Below, piece by piece: positions 44,197 through 59,050 of a stretch of 64,000 nt of DNA (its first letter is position 1; each line of letters starts with the position of its first letter). The notes beneath the pieces are model-generated. The model had not been told where the DNA came from. It did not search any database and saw only the letters and a program-made list of their open reading frames with translations. The position numbers and the translations under genes are program-made. This DNA is from Poecilobothrus nobilitatus (lineage: Eukaryota; Arthropoda; Insecta; Diptera; Dolichopodidae): contig OX352772.1 of assembly GCA_947095535.1 (NCBI GenBank), positions 144,036,660 to 144,100,659 of the forward strand, read 5' to 3'.

Positions 44197-45489
44197 GATG
44201 CAGATGAGGCCTGTGCAGAATATTTTAATAAACAAGTCTTTGGTGAAGTTGAAGATTTTGTATTTGATTTCAGAAATACTTTAGAAGAAGACTGTTTCAG
44301 CATCCATTCAAAAAAACCGAGTGATCTTAGTGAACAAGAAGAAGAGAAAGCTACTGGAAAGGAAGAAGTAAATTTACCAAAGATAAATGTACCAAAATTT
44401 GTTGGAGAGTATAATCTTTGGACGTTATTTCATGACCTATATACAACGTTAATTCACAACAACAAATCAATTTCGAAAGTCCAAAAATTACATTATCTTA
44501 AAGCTAGTGTTATAGGTGAAACTGCCCAAGTAATAAGACATTTTAACATAACAGAAAATAATTACGATCCAGCTTGGGGTGCATTAAAAAACCAGTATGA
44601 TAATAAAAGAGTCCTTATCAAAACACAACTGAAGATTTTGTTTTCACAACCATATAATTCTACTGATACAGCCTTTAATATTAGAAAATTAATCGGCACT
44701 ACAAATGAGAGTAGACAAGCTTTGAACAATTTAGCAGTAAACACAAAGAATTGGGACATAATCTTCACTTATGTGATAAGCGAATGTTTACCTTTAGAAA
44801 CCAAAAAACTTTGGGAAAGAAAAATAGGTGGTACAAAAGATTTTCCCGCTTACGAAAAATTAACAACATTTTTAGAAGGACAATTCAGAGCGTTAGAGGC
44901 GTCAAACATAAAAGAACAGTTCAAACCGTCAACATCCAAGGGAGCTTTCCAGAAAAGCACAAGCCATGGTTGCCAAATGTGTGTAGGAGCACATCCCATC
45001 AGGCAATGTTCACAATCTATTAGTTTGAACCACGAGCAGAGAAGAAACGCTGTAATCGATAAAAGGCTGTGTTCAAATTGTTTGTCAAAAGGGCATATAG
45101 CTACAAGATGTTCAAACCGTTCGTCATGTTTCAAATGTAAGCATCGGCATCATACATTGCTACATAATGACACAATAATTGCAACAAAGCAAAATGAAGG
45201 AAGATCAGAGCCTGGTAGCTCACAGGATCTAAATAATGTAACAAAAATACACCACGTCGGAACTAAATGTGTAAACAAAGAGATTTTGTTGGCTACAGCT
45301 TTAGTAACCATAAAGTCCGCAGACGGTCAAGAACATTTAATTCGAGCGTTAATTGATCAAGGATCACAATCAACATTCATTACAGAAGCGCTCGTCAAGA
45401 AATTGAGTTTGAAAGGTTATCCAAGGTTATCCCAAATAAAGTCTTTTGTTCAGCATCTTTTTTGTTCAACTTTCCTCAATTCACAATGA
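44197..45489 (+). pseudogene. E2 gag (DUF1759-type), zinc knuckles and aspartic protease
   Basis: The frame is open from at least 44197 (a TAG lies at 44158) to TGA 45487-45489. Order of domains: an acidic N-part; the DUF1759-type gag core beginning LPKINVPKFVGEYNLW (about 44380) through YDPAWGALKNQYDN; a linker; the knuckle block CQMCVGAHPIRQC (about 44971); CSNCLSKGHIATRC and CFKCKHRHH; and the DUF1758-type protease with ALIDQGSQS (catalytic Asp). The proper gag start upstream (ATG 44027) is separated from it by frameshift and stop. This is the longest surviving frame of the array. The TGA is shared with E1, so it predates their separation. Confidence 0.8.
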
Positions 45490-46923
45490 GTCCAATTTGA
45501 GTGTAGATGCCCTGGTACTGAAAAAATTAACTGGAATCCTACCGTCAAATCGAATATATCCAAATCAATGCTGGAAACATTTAGAGGGTTTGGAGTAGGC
45601 TAATCCCAAGTATTACGAAGCCGGTAAGTTTGATATGATGTTGGGAGTGGATACATATTGGAAAATTATTTTAAACGGTGTCAAATTTTAGGCGAGCCTG
45701 GCAGCCCTATACCTCAAAATACCGTACTTGGATGGATTGTATCTGGGGAAGCTACGAGCAAGCAAATAAAAACTGCAATGCCAGAAGTTTTAACATATCA
45801 TAGTCATCTCACGATTCAAGATGAATTACAAAAGTTTTGGGAGATAGAAGAAACTGCACCTGTAATAAAATACCTCACACCGGAAGAAACATATTGCGAA
45901 AATTTTTATGCCAAAACAGTGCAGCGTTTGCCCACAGGACGATACGTGGTTCGAGTATCGTTCAAGGGCACAAATGCTAAACCACAGTTTGGAAAATCTC
46001 GGTCATCAGCGTTTTCCAGGTTTAAAAGTTTAGAGACCCAATTTACAAAGCTTCCTGAAATGCACGCAGAATATGAGAAATGCATACAAGAATATTTAGA
46101 CTTGGATCACATGGTTCTAGCCGAAATCGAAAATATGTGGCAAACCAAAAATGGAAGGACATTCTATAAAACTAATTATTTCCCACATCATGCAGTTTAT
46201 AAATAAAGCACTACAACGAAACTTCGTGTGGTGTTTGATGCCTCAATAAAACAATTGATGGGCCATCAATCAACGAGATGCTGTTAAAGGGTCCTAAGAT
46301 ACAAGATGATTTATTATGGATTTTATTAAGATGGCGGAAATAATAAATTGATTTTTCGGCTGACATTGAAAAAATGTATCGGCAAATTTGGATCAACACT
46401 GAAGATGCGGAATGCCAAAGAATACTTTGGAGATGAAATCCAAATGAACAGCTGCGAGATTATACGGTAAAGACAGTAACTTTTGGAACTTCGTCGGCAC
46501 CTTATTTAGAAGTTCGCACATTAAATCAAATAGCAAATGATGAGAAGGATAATTATAATCTTGCAACAAATATAATAAAAACAGATTTTTATGTAGATGA
46601 TCTTTTGACAGGAGCTAACAAAGTAGAAAAAGCAGTGCAAATAAGAGATCAAATAAATGATCTTTTGAAATGAGGTGGATTTAATCTTCGTAAGTGGACA
46701 TCAAACATTGAAGAACTATTGGCAGGTATTCCTACCGAAGATTGAGAACTAAGTGGTGTGATTGAATTTGACATAGATGAAAGCATAAAAACTTTGGGCA
46801 TAAATTGGTTTGCAAAACCAGATAATTTCAAATACAAATTAAGAATAAAACTTTGAGAAATACCACATATCAAAACGCAAATTTTTAAGCACAATTTCGC
46901 AAATATTTGACCCGTTAGGATTT
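45490..46923 (+). pseudogene. E2 reverse transcriptase, frameshifted
   Basis: A frame at 45658-46206 covers the protease-RT connector and fingers (GSPIPQNTVLGWIVSGE, LPTGRYVVRVSFKGT, FYKTNYFPHHAVYK), then TAA shared with E1. LRVVFDAS follows after it, and FYVDDLLTGAN is at about 46580-46615. Several in-frame stops occur in the thumb (for example the TGA after AGATTG at about 46745). Family role: copying element RNA into DNA. Confidence 0.75.
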
Positions 46924-47445
46924 TTGACACCATTCACCATAAAATTGAAAATCATAATGCAATCACTATGGCTAAAAGGAGTGGATTGGGACCAGAATCT
47001 TCCTTCAGAAGTTCAAGATATATGGAACAAGATACAAAAGGAAATTTACAACATTGAAAATATCGCAATACCTAGATGGATTGAAACTACAACCAATTCG
47101 GTGGAGATTCATGGCTTCTGCGATGGCTCACAACACGCTTATGCAGCAGTATTATACGTTAAAATGCGAAATCAAAAGGGAGATACAAAAATTAAATTAT
47201 TAACCTCAAAAGCGAAAGTCACTCCTGTGAAACAGATATCAATACCACGCATTGAATTATGTGGAGCGGTATTATTATGCAATATATACCAAACCATAAA
47301 AAACGCCATGAAATTCGAAAAAATTAAATTTTATGCATGGACGGATTCAACAATTGTATTGGCATGGTTACGAAGTCATCCCGGTAATCATAAAACTTTT
47401 GTAGCAAATCGCATCTCACAAATACAAGATGTGAGTGAAATTTAA
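46924..47445 (+). pseudogene. E2 RNase H domain, open
   Basis: Open for 173 codons. Shows [31 protein letters not shown] and [17 protein letters not shown], the three acidic blocks of BEL RNase H. It ends with TAA at 47443, just before the LGHVPTNSNPADLASRG connector. Confidence 0.75.
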
Positions 47446-50103
<2,658 letters not shown>

Positions 50104-50480
50104 AATAATAGGCAACCTAATACAAAAATGAATAATAAACAACTTAACATATAATATAAATTAGCCTAATATAAATTGGAAAATAAATTAATTAACTTAA
50201 TATAAAATAGTAATAAATTCGATACCTAATACAAATTTGAAAATAAATTAACTAACTTAATATAAAATACTTATATATATATGTAAAACTTACAGTTCAA
50301 TTAACAATGGTAAATCCAATAATCAATCCAAATATTGTAAATAATCTCTAAGCAAGCAGCTTCACAATTCAGCATAAATTAATTCACTTACGGTTCAAAT
50401 GTTATAACCTAAAAATTTCAAATAGCATTTAGCATACAGTAATAATATAATATATACATGTATAAATATTAAATTATAAT

Positions 50481-51706
50481 AAAGGGTGTTCAAAATTGAG
50501 GTATCATTTTGATTTTACCGCCATTTTTTTTCTACCTGGAATTTTTATACGAGGTTTCTTTAGGTATATTCTAAATTCCGGTTAGTTAATATGGAACGTT
50601 ACACGAAGGAACAACGTGTTTTTGTTATTACAACATTTTTTGAAAATGGTAAAAGTTTTCAAGATGTAATTAGGAAATTTCGAACAAAATTTGGTAGAGA
50701 AAATGCTCCAACAAATCGTGCCAAGCTGATGGTTGATAAATTTCTAGAAACTGGATCTGTTCTTGATAACAGTGGCAACATTTATCAATGTAGTGGCCGT
50801 TCAACCGAAAATGTAGCAGCTGTGAGCAGAAGTGTTGAAGAAGATCCAAAAACTTCCATTCGTCATCGTTCGCAGCAATTAAACATCAAACCATCCACAT
50901 TATTCAACATTTTGCATCGTGATCTCCATTTAAAGGCTTATAAGATCCAGCTGACGCAAGAATTAAAACCAACTGACCATGCATTACGTCGGCAATTCGT
51001 TTCTTGGGCAATCGAAAAACAAGAAGAAAATGAGAATTTTTTTAACAAAATAATCTTGACCGACGAAGCGCATTTCCAGCTCTATGGCTACGTCAATTAA
51101 CAGAATTGCCGCATTTGGGGTGAAGAGAATCCAATGGTTATCTTAGAGCAACCAGTACATCCACAAAAAGTTACGGTTTGGTGTGGTTTGTGGTCAGGAG
51201 GAATCATCGGACCATATTTTTTTGAAAATGCAAATGGAAATGCGATTACGGTCAGTGGAAATCGCTACAGGGAGATGATCCGAAGCTTTTTGTGGCGGGA
51301 AATTGATGATTTGGACGTATAGAATATGTGGTTTCAACAGGACGGTGCCACTTGCCACACAGCAAGAGAAACAATCGATCTTTTGAAGGAAAAATTCGAA
51401 AATCACATTATTTTTCGTAGAGGAGGAGTGATGTGGCCACCAAGATCGTGCGATTTGACACCGTTGGAATTTTTTTGTGGGGTTTTGTGAAATCGAAAGT
51501 GTACAGCAATAATCGCACAACAATTCAAGAGCTTAAAAACAACATTATCGAGCAGATTTCAAACATTGAGAACAGTTTATTGAACAACGTGATTCAGAAT
51601 TTTGGTAAAAGATTGGAAATCTGCCGAAGTAATAGAGGGGGCCACTTGCCCGACATAATTTTTCATTATTAACCGGAACCTATTTGTAATAAATTAAAAT
51701 AAAAAT
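50481..51706 (+). mobile_element. Tc1/mariner-superfamily transposon, first copy, 3' end cut by the duplication
   Basis: The left terminal inverted repeat (50481-50510, starting AAAGGGTGTTCAAAATTGAG) is present, the right one is missing because the duplication junction falls at 51706. Same transposase lesions as in the second copy. Confidence 0.85.
50591..51672 (+). pseudogene. Mariner-type transposase, first copy, two stops and a frameshift
   Basis: ATG 50591 starts a helix-turn-helix N-terminal half (TKEQRVFVITTFFENGKSFQ; later TLFNILHRDLHLKAYKIQL). The DDE/D core follows: LTDEAHFQLYG (first Asp), TAA at 51098, NPMVILEQPVHPQKVTVWCG, TAG at 51320, WFQQDGATCHTA (second Asp), MWPPRSCDLTP (third Asp). 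By my count 36 residues lie between the second and third Asp, unlike the 34 of classic mariner. A frameshift near 51470 moves to the frame ending at 51672 with GGHLPDIIF. Transposition in relatives is cut-and-paste at TA. Confidence 0.8.
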
Positions 51707-53609
51707 ATAATCGGAGGCCCGTTATTATTGGTACCACAACCTACAATATTAGACAATCACGAACATTGATGGCACCACACATGATGGCATCCTTCAAAAA
51801 ATTTGGAAATAGGAAACTTAGTATTGATAAAAGATGAAAATCTACCACCGTGTAAATGGTTATTGGCAAGAATACTGGACACACATTCCGGAACAGATGA
51901 ATTAATACGAGTTGTAACACTTAAAACTAAAGATTCCATATATAAAAGAGCTGTTTCTAAAATTTGTTTACTACCAATTATAGATAACTATTCAAACATA
52001 CCATAAAATAATAGGCAACCTAATACAAAAATGAATAATAAACAACTTAACATATAATATAAATTAGCCTAATATAAATTGGAAAATAAATTAACTAACT
52101 TAATATAAAATAGTAATAAATTCGATACCTAATACAAATTTGAAAATAAATTAACTAACTTAATATAAAATACTTATATATATATGTAAAACTTACAGTT
52201 CAATTAACAATGGTAAATCCAATAATCAATCCAAATATTGTAAATAATCTCTAAGCAAGCAGCTTCACAATTCAGCATAAATTAATTCACTTACGGTTCA
52301 AATGTTATAACCTAAAAATTTCAAATAGCATTTAGCATACAGTAATAATATAATATATACATGTATAAATATTAAATTATAATAAAGGGTGTTCAAAATT
52401 GAGGTATCATTTTGATTTTACCGCCATTTTTTTTCTACCTGGAATTTTTATACGAGGTTTCTTTAGGTATATTCTAAATTCCGGTTAGTTAATATGGAAC
52501 GTTACACGAAGGAACAACGTGTTTTTGTTATTACAACATTTTTTGAAAATGGTAAAAGTTTTCAAGATGTAATTAGGAAATTTCGAACAAAATTTGGTAG
52601 AGAAAATGCTCCAACAAATCGTGCCAAGCTGATGGTTGATAAATTTCTAGAAACTGGATCTGTTCTTGATAACAGTGGCAACATTTATCAATGTAGTGGC
52701 CGTTCAACCGAAAATGTAGCAGCTGTGAGCAGAAGTGTTGAAGAAGATCCAAAAACTTCCATTCGTCATCGTTCGCAGCAATTAAACATCAAACCATCCA
52801 CATTATTCAACATTTTGCATCGTGATCTCCATTTAAAGGCTTATAAGATCCAGCTGACGCAAGAATTAAAACCAACTGACCATGCATTACGTCGGCAATT
52901 CGTTTCTTGGGCAATCGAAAAACAAGAAGAAAATGAGAATTTTTTTAACAAAATAATCTTGACCGACGAAGCGCATTTCCAGCTCTATGGCTACGTCAAT
53001 TAACAGAATTGCCGCATTTGGGGTGAAGAGAATCCAATGGTTATCTTAGAGCAACCAGTACATCCACAAAAAGTTACGGTTTGGTGTGGTTTGTGGTCAG
53101 GAGGAATCATCGGACCATATTTTTTTGAAAATGCAAATGGAAATGCGATTACGGTCAGTGGAAATCGCTACAGGGAGATGATCCGAAGCTTTTTGTGGCG
53201 GGAAATTGATGATTTGGACGTATAGAATATGTGGTTTCAACAGGACGGTGCCACTTGCCACACAGCAAGAGAAACAATCGATCTTTTGAAGGAAAAATTC
53301 GAAAATCACATTATTTTTCGTAGAGGAGGAGTGATGTGGCCACCAAGATCGTGCGATTTGACACCGTTGGAATTTTTTTGTGGGGTTTTGTGAAATCGAA
53401 AGTGTACAGCAATAATCGCACAACAATTCAAGAGCTTAAAAACAACATTATCGAGCAGATTTCAAACATTGAGAACAGTTTATTGAACAACGTGATTCAG
53501 AATTTTGGTAAAAGATTGGAAACCTGCCGAAGTAATAGAGGGGGCCACTTGCCCGACATAATTTTTCATTATTAACCGGAACCTATTTGTAATAAATTAA
53601 AATAAAAAT
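51707..53609. repeat. Second copy of the 1903-bp tandem duplication
   Basis: It begins ATAATCGGAGGCCC in the middle of integrase sequence, directly after the truncated first mariner copy, and runs to 53609. From there the original mariner 3' end continues. Translated products are identical to the first copy except for one Ile/Thr change. Confidence 0.95.
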
Positions 53610-53682
53610 ATATTTAATATTTCAAAAAAAAAGTTTTTTTTTTATTAAAATTAAAATGATACCTCAATTTTGAACACCCTTT
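52384..53682 (+). mobile_element. Tc1/mariner-superfamily transposon, second copy, both ends present (1299 bp)
   Basis: Perfect 30-base terminal inverted repeats lie at 52384-52413 and 53653-53682. Length is typical for the superfamily. Outside the right end the sequence is GTATT and outside the left ATAAT, so a TA target duplication is possible but not clean. The element is inserted in the 3' untranslated part of E2. Confidence 0.9.
52494..53575 (+). pseudogene. Mariner-type transposase, second copy, same lesions
   Basis: Identical in layout to the first copy: stops TAA at 53001 and TAG at 53223, and a frameshift near 53370. It differs from the first copy by one residue (ETCRS for EICRS near the C-terminus). 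Since all lesions are shared, the transposase was dead before the duplication. About 360 codons overall. Confidence 0.8.
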
Positions 53683-53771
53683 GTATTATTTAATATGAAA
53701 TATCAAACCAAATGCGAAATATCGACTTTATTTTGGCATCTATGTTATCATATATGCCAAGGCCGGGAGAA
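53683..53771 (+). other. E2 3' end with polypurine tract
   Basis: E2 untranslated sequence resumes after the mariner and ends AAGGCCGGGAGAA at 53759-53771, a purine-rich tract suited to prime plus-strand DNA synthesis, directly before LTR3. Confidence 0.6.
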
Positions 53772-54510
53772 TGCTCCAGAATCACAAGCAACATCAACCT
53801 AAAATGAAATAAAAAAAAAACACAAAGAACTTTATTCTTTTAAGCATTTTATAAAGTTATACTTATCTAAATGAACTGGAGCATCACAGCAACATCATCT
53901 GGAATTTCATCTAAAACCTATAATAGAAATGTATTAGAAATTAAATATATTAAAAATTAATTTTAAAATTTATAACAATTAAATATGAACTTACTTGTGC
54001 TTATTTTAGAAATTTCTGTAAATGTCAAAATAATATAAAGCTTTTGGATAAAAAATAAATTATTGAATTATAATAAATTATTGTTAAAAAGCTTTCTAAG
54101 AAAGAAATTGAATTATATAATTATGTAATAAGAAATTAAAAACGAGAATTGAATTAAACTTACTCACTTTTTTTGTTATATACCATCATTATATACAAGA
54201 ATAGTAAAACATATGATGATAGGTACTTAAGAAAGGTTAATGAACTCAAACCGTAATATAATTTTAATTTAAGTTAGCATAATAGTATACAGTAATATAA
54301 TTTTAGTTTAAGTTAATATAGTAGTTTTAAGGATTATTCGTATTTAAGCAGTAGAAAGAAGAGGAGCAAAATTTGATTATAAATTAAATTAAATTAAAAT
54401 AAAAAAAACGGTTTGGAACAACATATTTTTGGCGTACTTATTAACTATTAAGTATTTTTTTTGGAAGAACAACTTTGGCGTACCTTTATAATTAGGCGTA
54501 CCATTAAACA
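53772..54510 (+). repeat. LTR3 of the BEL/Pao array (739 bp)
   Basis: TGCTCCAGAATCAC ... GGCGTACCATTAAACA. Differs from LTR1 by a changed and slightly shorter stretch near 54215-54230 and from LTR2 by keeping the segment LTR2 lost. AGTGG follows at 54511-54515. Confidence 0.9.
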
Positions 54511-54515
54511 AGTGG
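54511..54515. repeat. Right 5-bp target duplication (AGTGG) of the BEL array
   Basis: Matches 36380-36384. After removal of the array, one AGTGG remains and the minus-strand reverse transcriptase frame reads through. Confidence 0.85.
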
Positions 54516-56770
54516 TATTATTTTGGCCTCCTTCCACTTTCTGGGAAAATAACCTATATTAATACAGTTATTAAAAATAATACAATGCTGTGTTACAAAA
54601 TCATTTGTTAGGTTTTTTAGAACTATATTTGGGATCCCATCCATTCCCACATATGTTTTATTTTTCAAATTTTGGAGGCATTTTTGAAGGTCATTTATTG
54701 ATATGAACTTATTGCTTTGATATGTATCTTTTACATTATCTGCTTTAATGCTTTCGGAAAATTGTATTAAAGCGTTTTTGTTTAGCAAATAGGCTTTATT
54801 TAGGTTTATTAAATCATTCACTTTTCTCTTTGTATTGGTATCTTGTACGTTGTTAACGTCATTATGTTTAGATTGAAATGTTTCTCCTAGTACTAACCCT
54901 AAGTCATTTGACTGTCTTATGACAAAATTGTTATTATTATCTATTTCTGTTAGGCTAGTTTTCTTATTGATTTTATTTATCAAGGTCGAATTCTGCTTGT
55001 CTATAATGAACTTGTCAATATTTAAGGTTTCTTTTTTTTCTGAATATTTTGTTTATCTCTGGAAACATATTTTGTGAATTAGTGTTTTTAGCTTTTAATC
55101 TATTTATTTTCCCAGTAGCTATTAATATTTTTTTTTAAGTTATCTTTTTTCAATATGTTAACGTTATTGATTTGAGATTTAAAGGTTAAAATTCTAGGAT
55201 CATCTTTTCTGAAACCGGCTCGGTATAATGTATTTAGTTTGCTAATATATTGGCTCTTTGTTTTATGTAGTTTCTCAATTAATTTATTAGAGTAGTTATT
55301 CACGATTTGCTGGTCCTTAAGAATTGGTTCTGTACATTTTATAGTTTTATTAATAATATGGTTTAGTTTTACTACATGGATCTATTTCTGTTTCAGTTAA
55401 AATGCGCGCATTATCTATAAGGTATGGCTCCCTTCCTAATTCTTCTTTGAAATGTTTATTGAGATTTTTTTTGAAAATTTTCCAATTTGTTTTAATAAAA
55501 TTAAACCTTTCTTTTTGTTCTACTATTTCAAAAGTAATTGTTTGGTTACTATCCCTAGCTATTTCTAACTGAACTGCACAATGATCGCTATCGTAATGTA
55601 ATGTTGGTAATCTATTTCTACTTAGCCTATTCTTCACTTCTAATCTACAATCAACTAAAAATACATCTAAAAAACTATTTTAAATGGGTCGCGAAGGGTT
55701 TTCGCTATGCCATAATTCGGATTTGTACGTTACTCTATTATTTATTAGCCAATTATTCATAAAATTTCCTCTTGTGTTTTTTTTTTTTTTTATTCGATAA
55801 TCTCCATCAAGGAATGGAATATGTTCCTTTGTACTAAAAAGTAGTTGAGACTAAATTGTATGGGATACGAAAGGAAAAACTGCGGATAAAGGGGAATGAG
55901 ACGGTAATTGCGTCATAAATTTGTTAAGATTCGTCTTGAATTTGTGCAAATTGTAAATCAAAAAATCGTCAAATTTTGGAAACACAGAGGATGGTAATAG
56001 CTTCCACATTTTTGCAGTTCTGTTCAACAAATGAATTGCTACCAGTAGAGTACCATTTAAGAAGTTTCACATAATAGGCATCAGCACTTGAGGCGACTCT
56101 AGTGGTGAGGTGGAATGTTTTGAGAGGTGGCACCAGCGATTTTATCTCAACTGAACAAGTGTTTACCCAGAAAATATCTATAAAAAAGAAAAGGGCTCCA
56201 ATATTACGACGAATGCCAAGAGAAGTGAGACAAGCAGTCTCAACGGAGTCGCCAATAAGGCGAATGGAGCGTTTTTGAATTCGATCGAGGTAATTCAATG
56301 AAGTAAGTGAGACGCCAACCCATATATGGGAATTGTACTCCATCTTGGGTCGTATATAGGGTCATTTGGTCGTTTGAGCGGTTAGATCAGTTGACATGCT
56401 AGGTAACATTAAGGTTGCCTCCAATAACATAGAAATTTTCAGGTTTCTCTAATTTTAATTTTTTAAATAATTGTTCAAATTCGTCATTGAATTTTTCAGC
56501 ATTGCCCTCAGCTGCATATACAGAAACAAAAAATATTTTTTCATCTTTACTTATTTTAACTAATATGATAACCGCTTCTAAGTGCTTGGAATTATTTATT
56601 TCATTATTAATTTGTTTGAATTTAAGTAGTTTATTTATTAGAATAGCTATCTCCCTCCTTGTTGAGCCTTAGGTCTGTCTCTGCGAACAATATTGTAATT
56701 TGATATATTTAATTTTTTTGATGAATTTAGTTTTGTTTCTAATTTTAATGAATTGTTTTGGTTTATAATT
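54516..56770 (-). pseudogene. Endonuclease and N-terminal RT of the split non-LTR element
   Basis: Open pieces are 55350-55637 (endonuclease end with SDH box plus linker), 55100-55303 (linker) and 54516-54983 (RT start, with NKTYVGMDGIPNIVLKNL and CINIGYFPRKWKEAKI). The endonuclease upstream is broken by stops and by the inserted fragment at about 55775-56345. Wording (GGNLN for the usual GDLN/GDFN) indicates a mutated catalytic Asp. Family role as for other APE-type non-LTR elements. Confidence 0.7.
55775..56345 (-). mobile_element. 5'-truncated fragment of another non-LTR element, nested in the endonuclease
   Basis: A T-run at 55776-55791 (poly(A) on the minus strand) marks its 3' end. The minus-strand frame 55969-56343 encodes the C-terminal domain of a CR1/Rex1-like reverse transcriptase (MEYNSHIWVGVSLTSLNYLD, then IQKRSIRLIG, then RRNIGALFFFIDIF). 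The sequence is GC-richer than its host. 5' truncation is typical of target-primed insertion. The right limit may reach about 56395; no target duplication was resolved. Confidence 0.7.
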
Positions 56771-56900
56771 TTAGTTAAATTTTTTTTTAATTTGTGATAT
56801 TTTTAATTTTTTATTTAAAATATTTTTAATGAAAAATATTATTTTTGGATATACGTATATTAATATATTTTTCATTTCTTAACTGAAGTGGACTAGGTCT

Positions 56901-58250
56901 ACCATTTTAAAAAAATATATTAAGTTAATTACCTAATTGTTTAAATTATTACAATTTTACACACTTATAAAATGTATTCCACATGTATATAAAATTCATA
57001 TAAATTCAGATTTTACTGAACTTATTAAATTTCAATTGTCATAAAAAATATGTTGCTTGCAATAATTTTTTTGCTCAGTATTGTACGAAATAAATGCTCT
57101 CTTTCAAAGCTTTTAAAAAACTTTTTAATTGCTTCCAATTACTTTTTTAAAATAAAGAAGTTTTTGAGTTATTTCAAAATTTGTAATAGACCCCTATTTT
57201 TCTCCATAAGACTACATGTATTTTCATGAAAAATAGACCTCTATGCTTTTTTTCCTTCAGTGTCCAGTCTAGATTATTGTTAGCTATGAATGGGTACATC
57301 CATACAATATATGTACCTATTATTTAAAAAACTTTTACATTATTTATTATTTCATACTTTTTAGTTTTAAATGGAATGCATAATTTCAATTTAAATACGT
57401 ATACATACATTATATGTTAAGCATTAAGCGTAAAATTAAAAAAAATATACACAGATACATATTATACACTTTTACCCAAATTCACTTTTATCTTTACACT
57501 TAAACTCCAGTAAAACATAAGCAACAAAAAAAAAATTGACCAGGAATATTTAAAAAAGAAAAAAGTAAACAAAAACAAGAGTTTGTAGTTTGTTTGCTAC
57601 ATTACAGAATTAATTACAGACATTTTAAAGTAAAAAAGTAAAATTGTGTATACGGAATGAGAATTTGCCTAAAAAAAGAATATTAACAAAATACTATTGC
57701 TAAATACTAATTGCAAACGTACTATAACATAACATTATACAATCGTATTATAATATAACATCATCGAATATTCTAATATACTAACATCGTATGCAACAAA
57801 CAAAAATGTAAAAATTATTGCTGTTTCTTTGTTTGTGGATTTCATGGAAAAGACAAATGTATAAACTAAATGCAAAACATTATATATTACATAATATATA
57901 CATTTAGTTTTGTCTATAGCTAATTAAAAGGCAACAACTAAACAAACACATGCCAAGGCAAATTTCATGTTTTTATTTTACTCTGTAATAATTTAGTTAA
58001 AAAATCTGTAATATCTTTGTATGAAAATTATATTTTGCTAATTTAGTAAACTTCTCTACCATTTTTTGTATTATTATTTTAGAATCATGTTTTGTCACCG
58101 GAATCTAAACTGTGTCCAAAATTTCAAGTCTCTATCTCAACGGGAAGTTTGTCTAAAATAGCTTGCAAGATTCCACGATTCCTTTAACCACGAGTAAGTT
58201 CAATAAAAGCTGTTAATTAATAATAATAATTTCTTTTTTACGTTTTAAAA
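56901..58250. repeat. AT-rich DNA with a dispersed repeat (57080-57360)
   Basis: The segment around 57080-57360 is a second, same-orientation copy of 34386-34590, with an extra 100 bases (AATAGACCCCTATTTTTC...). A related, more diverged stretch is at about 60930-61070. The rest is TA-rich with no gene recognised; TACATAATATATACATT-type palindromic runs occur at 57880-57905. Confidence 0.5.
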
Positions 58251-59050
58251 ATGCAATCAGATGATAACACATTGAATATGCAAGAAAGTTTAAAAGTCGA
58301 TTATTTTTCAGGGGTCAATTACATGTTGAACGAAGTAAGTACGAAAAAGGTTAAGAATGGTTTAAACATAGTATATTTGAATATTCAGAGTTTATGTATT
58401 AAATTGCTAAATCTAGAAATATTAGTAAAATCCACACCTGTGACATGCATAAAGTTGTTTTGATGGAGATGTGGATAGGTGATCAGAAAACAAATTTTTT
58501 AATCTAGCGGGTTATATATCTCACTTCTCAAATAGGAAAAATTTATATAATGGAGTAGCTATTTATGTCAATAATATCATAAGTAGTGATTTGATTTTTA
58601 AAGAACAATTTTATGATTCCAGTTTCTTGGTATAGTAAAGTTAATTAGGCACGAAATTAATATAATAGCTATATATAGATCTCATAAAACAAACATGAAC
58701 CAAATATAAGTAGAATAGATGAAATAAATTCTCATTATAGTAAATCAATAATACTGGACATTAATCTTTTAGACTCACAAAATCATGATGTTAGGTATTA
58801 TTAAGAGGTGTTACAGAGTAACAGTTATGTAATATATAATAAAATTACTACTGATCTTGCTAAGAAAATCTGTAAAACCCGTTCCTCTATAATTATCACT
58901 TCATCACTGATTTGAATAGAAATAAATATTTATTATATGTGTTTGACACGCCACTGTCTGATCATAGAATGTTTTTTATTAATATGAATTCAAAACCACT
59001 TACTGAAAAAAAGAAGTCTTTAAAACTGTTTAATATAGAAAATCTATAAT

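Larger units (their letters stand above)
54516..56900 (-). mobile_element. 5' half of the split minus-strand non-LTR retrotransposon
   Basis: On the minus strand, from right to left: endonuclease start (LKLETKLNSSKKLNI and NYNIVRRDR, about 56690-56760), GRIAILINKL, FVSVYAAEGN, FYVIGGNLN (about 56410-56440), a nested insert, RGNFMNNWLINN (about 55745), YDSDHCAVQLEI (about 55560), the linker, and the RT N-terminus ending YFPRKWKEAKIIPL at 54516. The coding part continues at 36384. The right limit (about 56900) is approximate. Confidence 0.75.

Noticed and set aside
50854..53426. Minus-strand frames opposite the transposase and integrase
   Set aside because: Shadows of the + strand coding sequence; repeated only because the region is duplicated.
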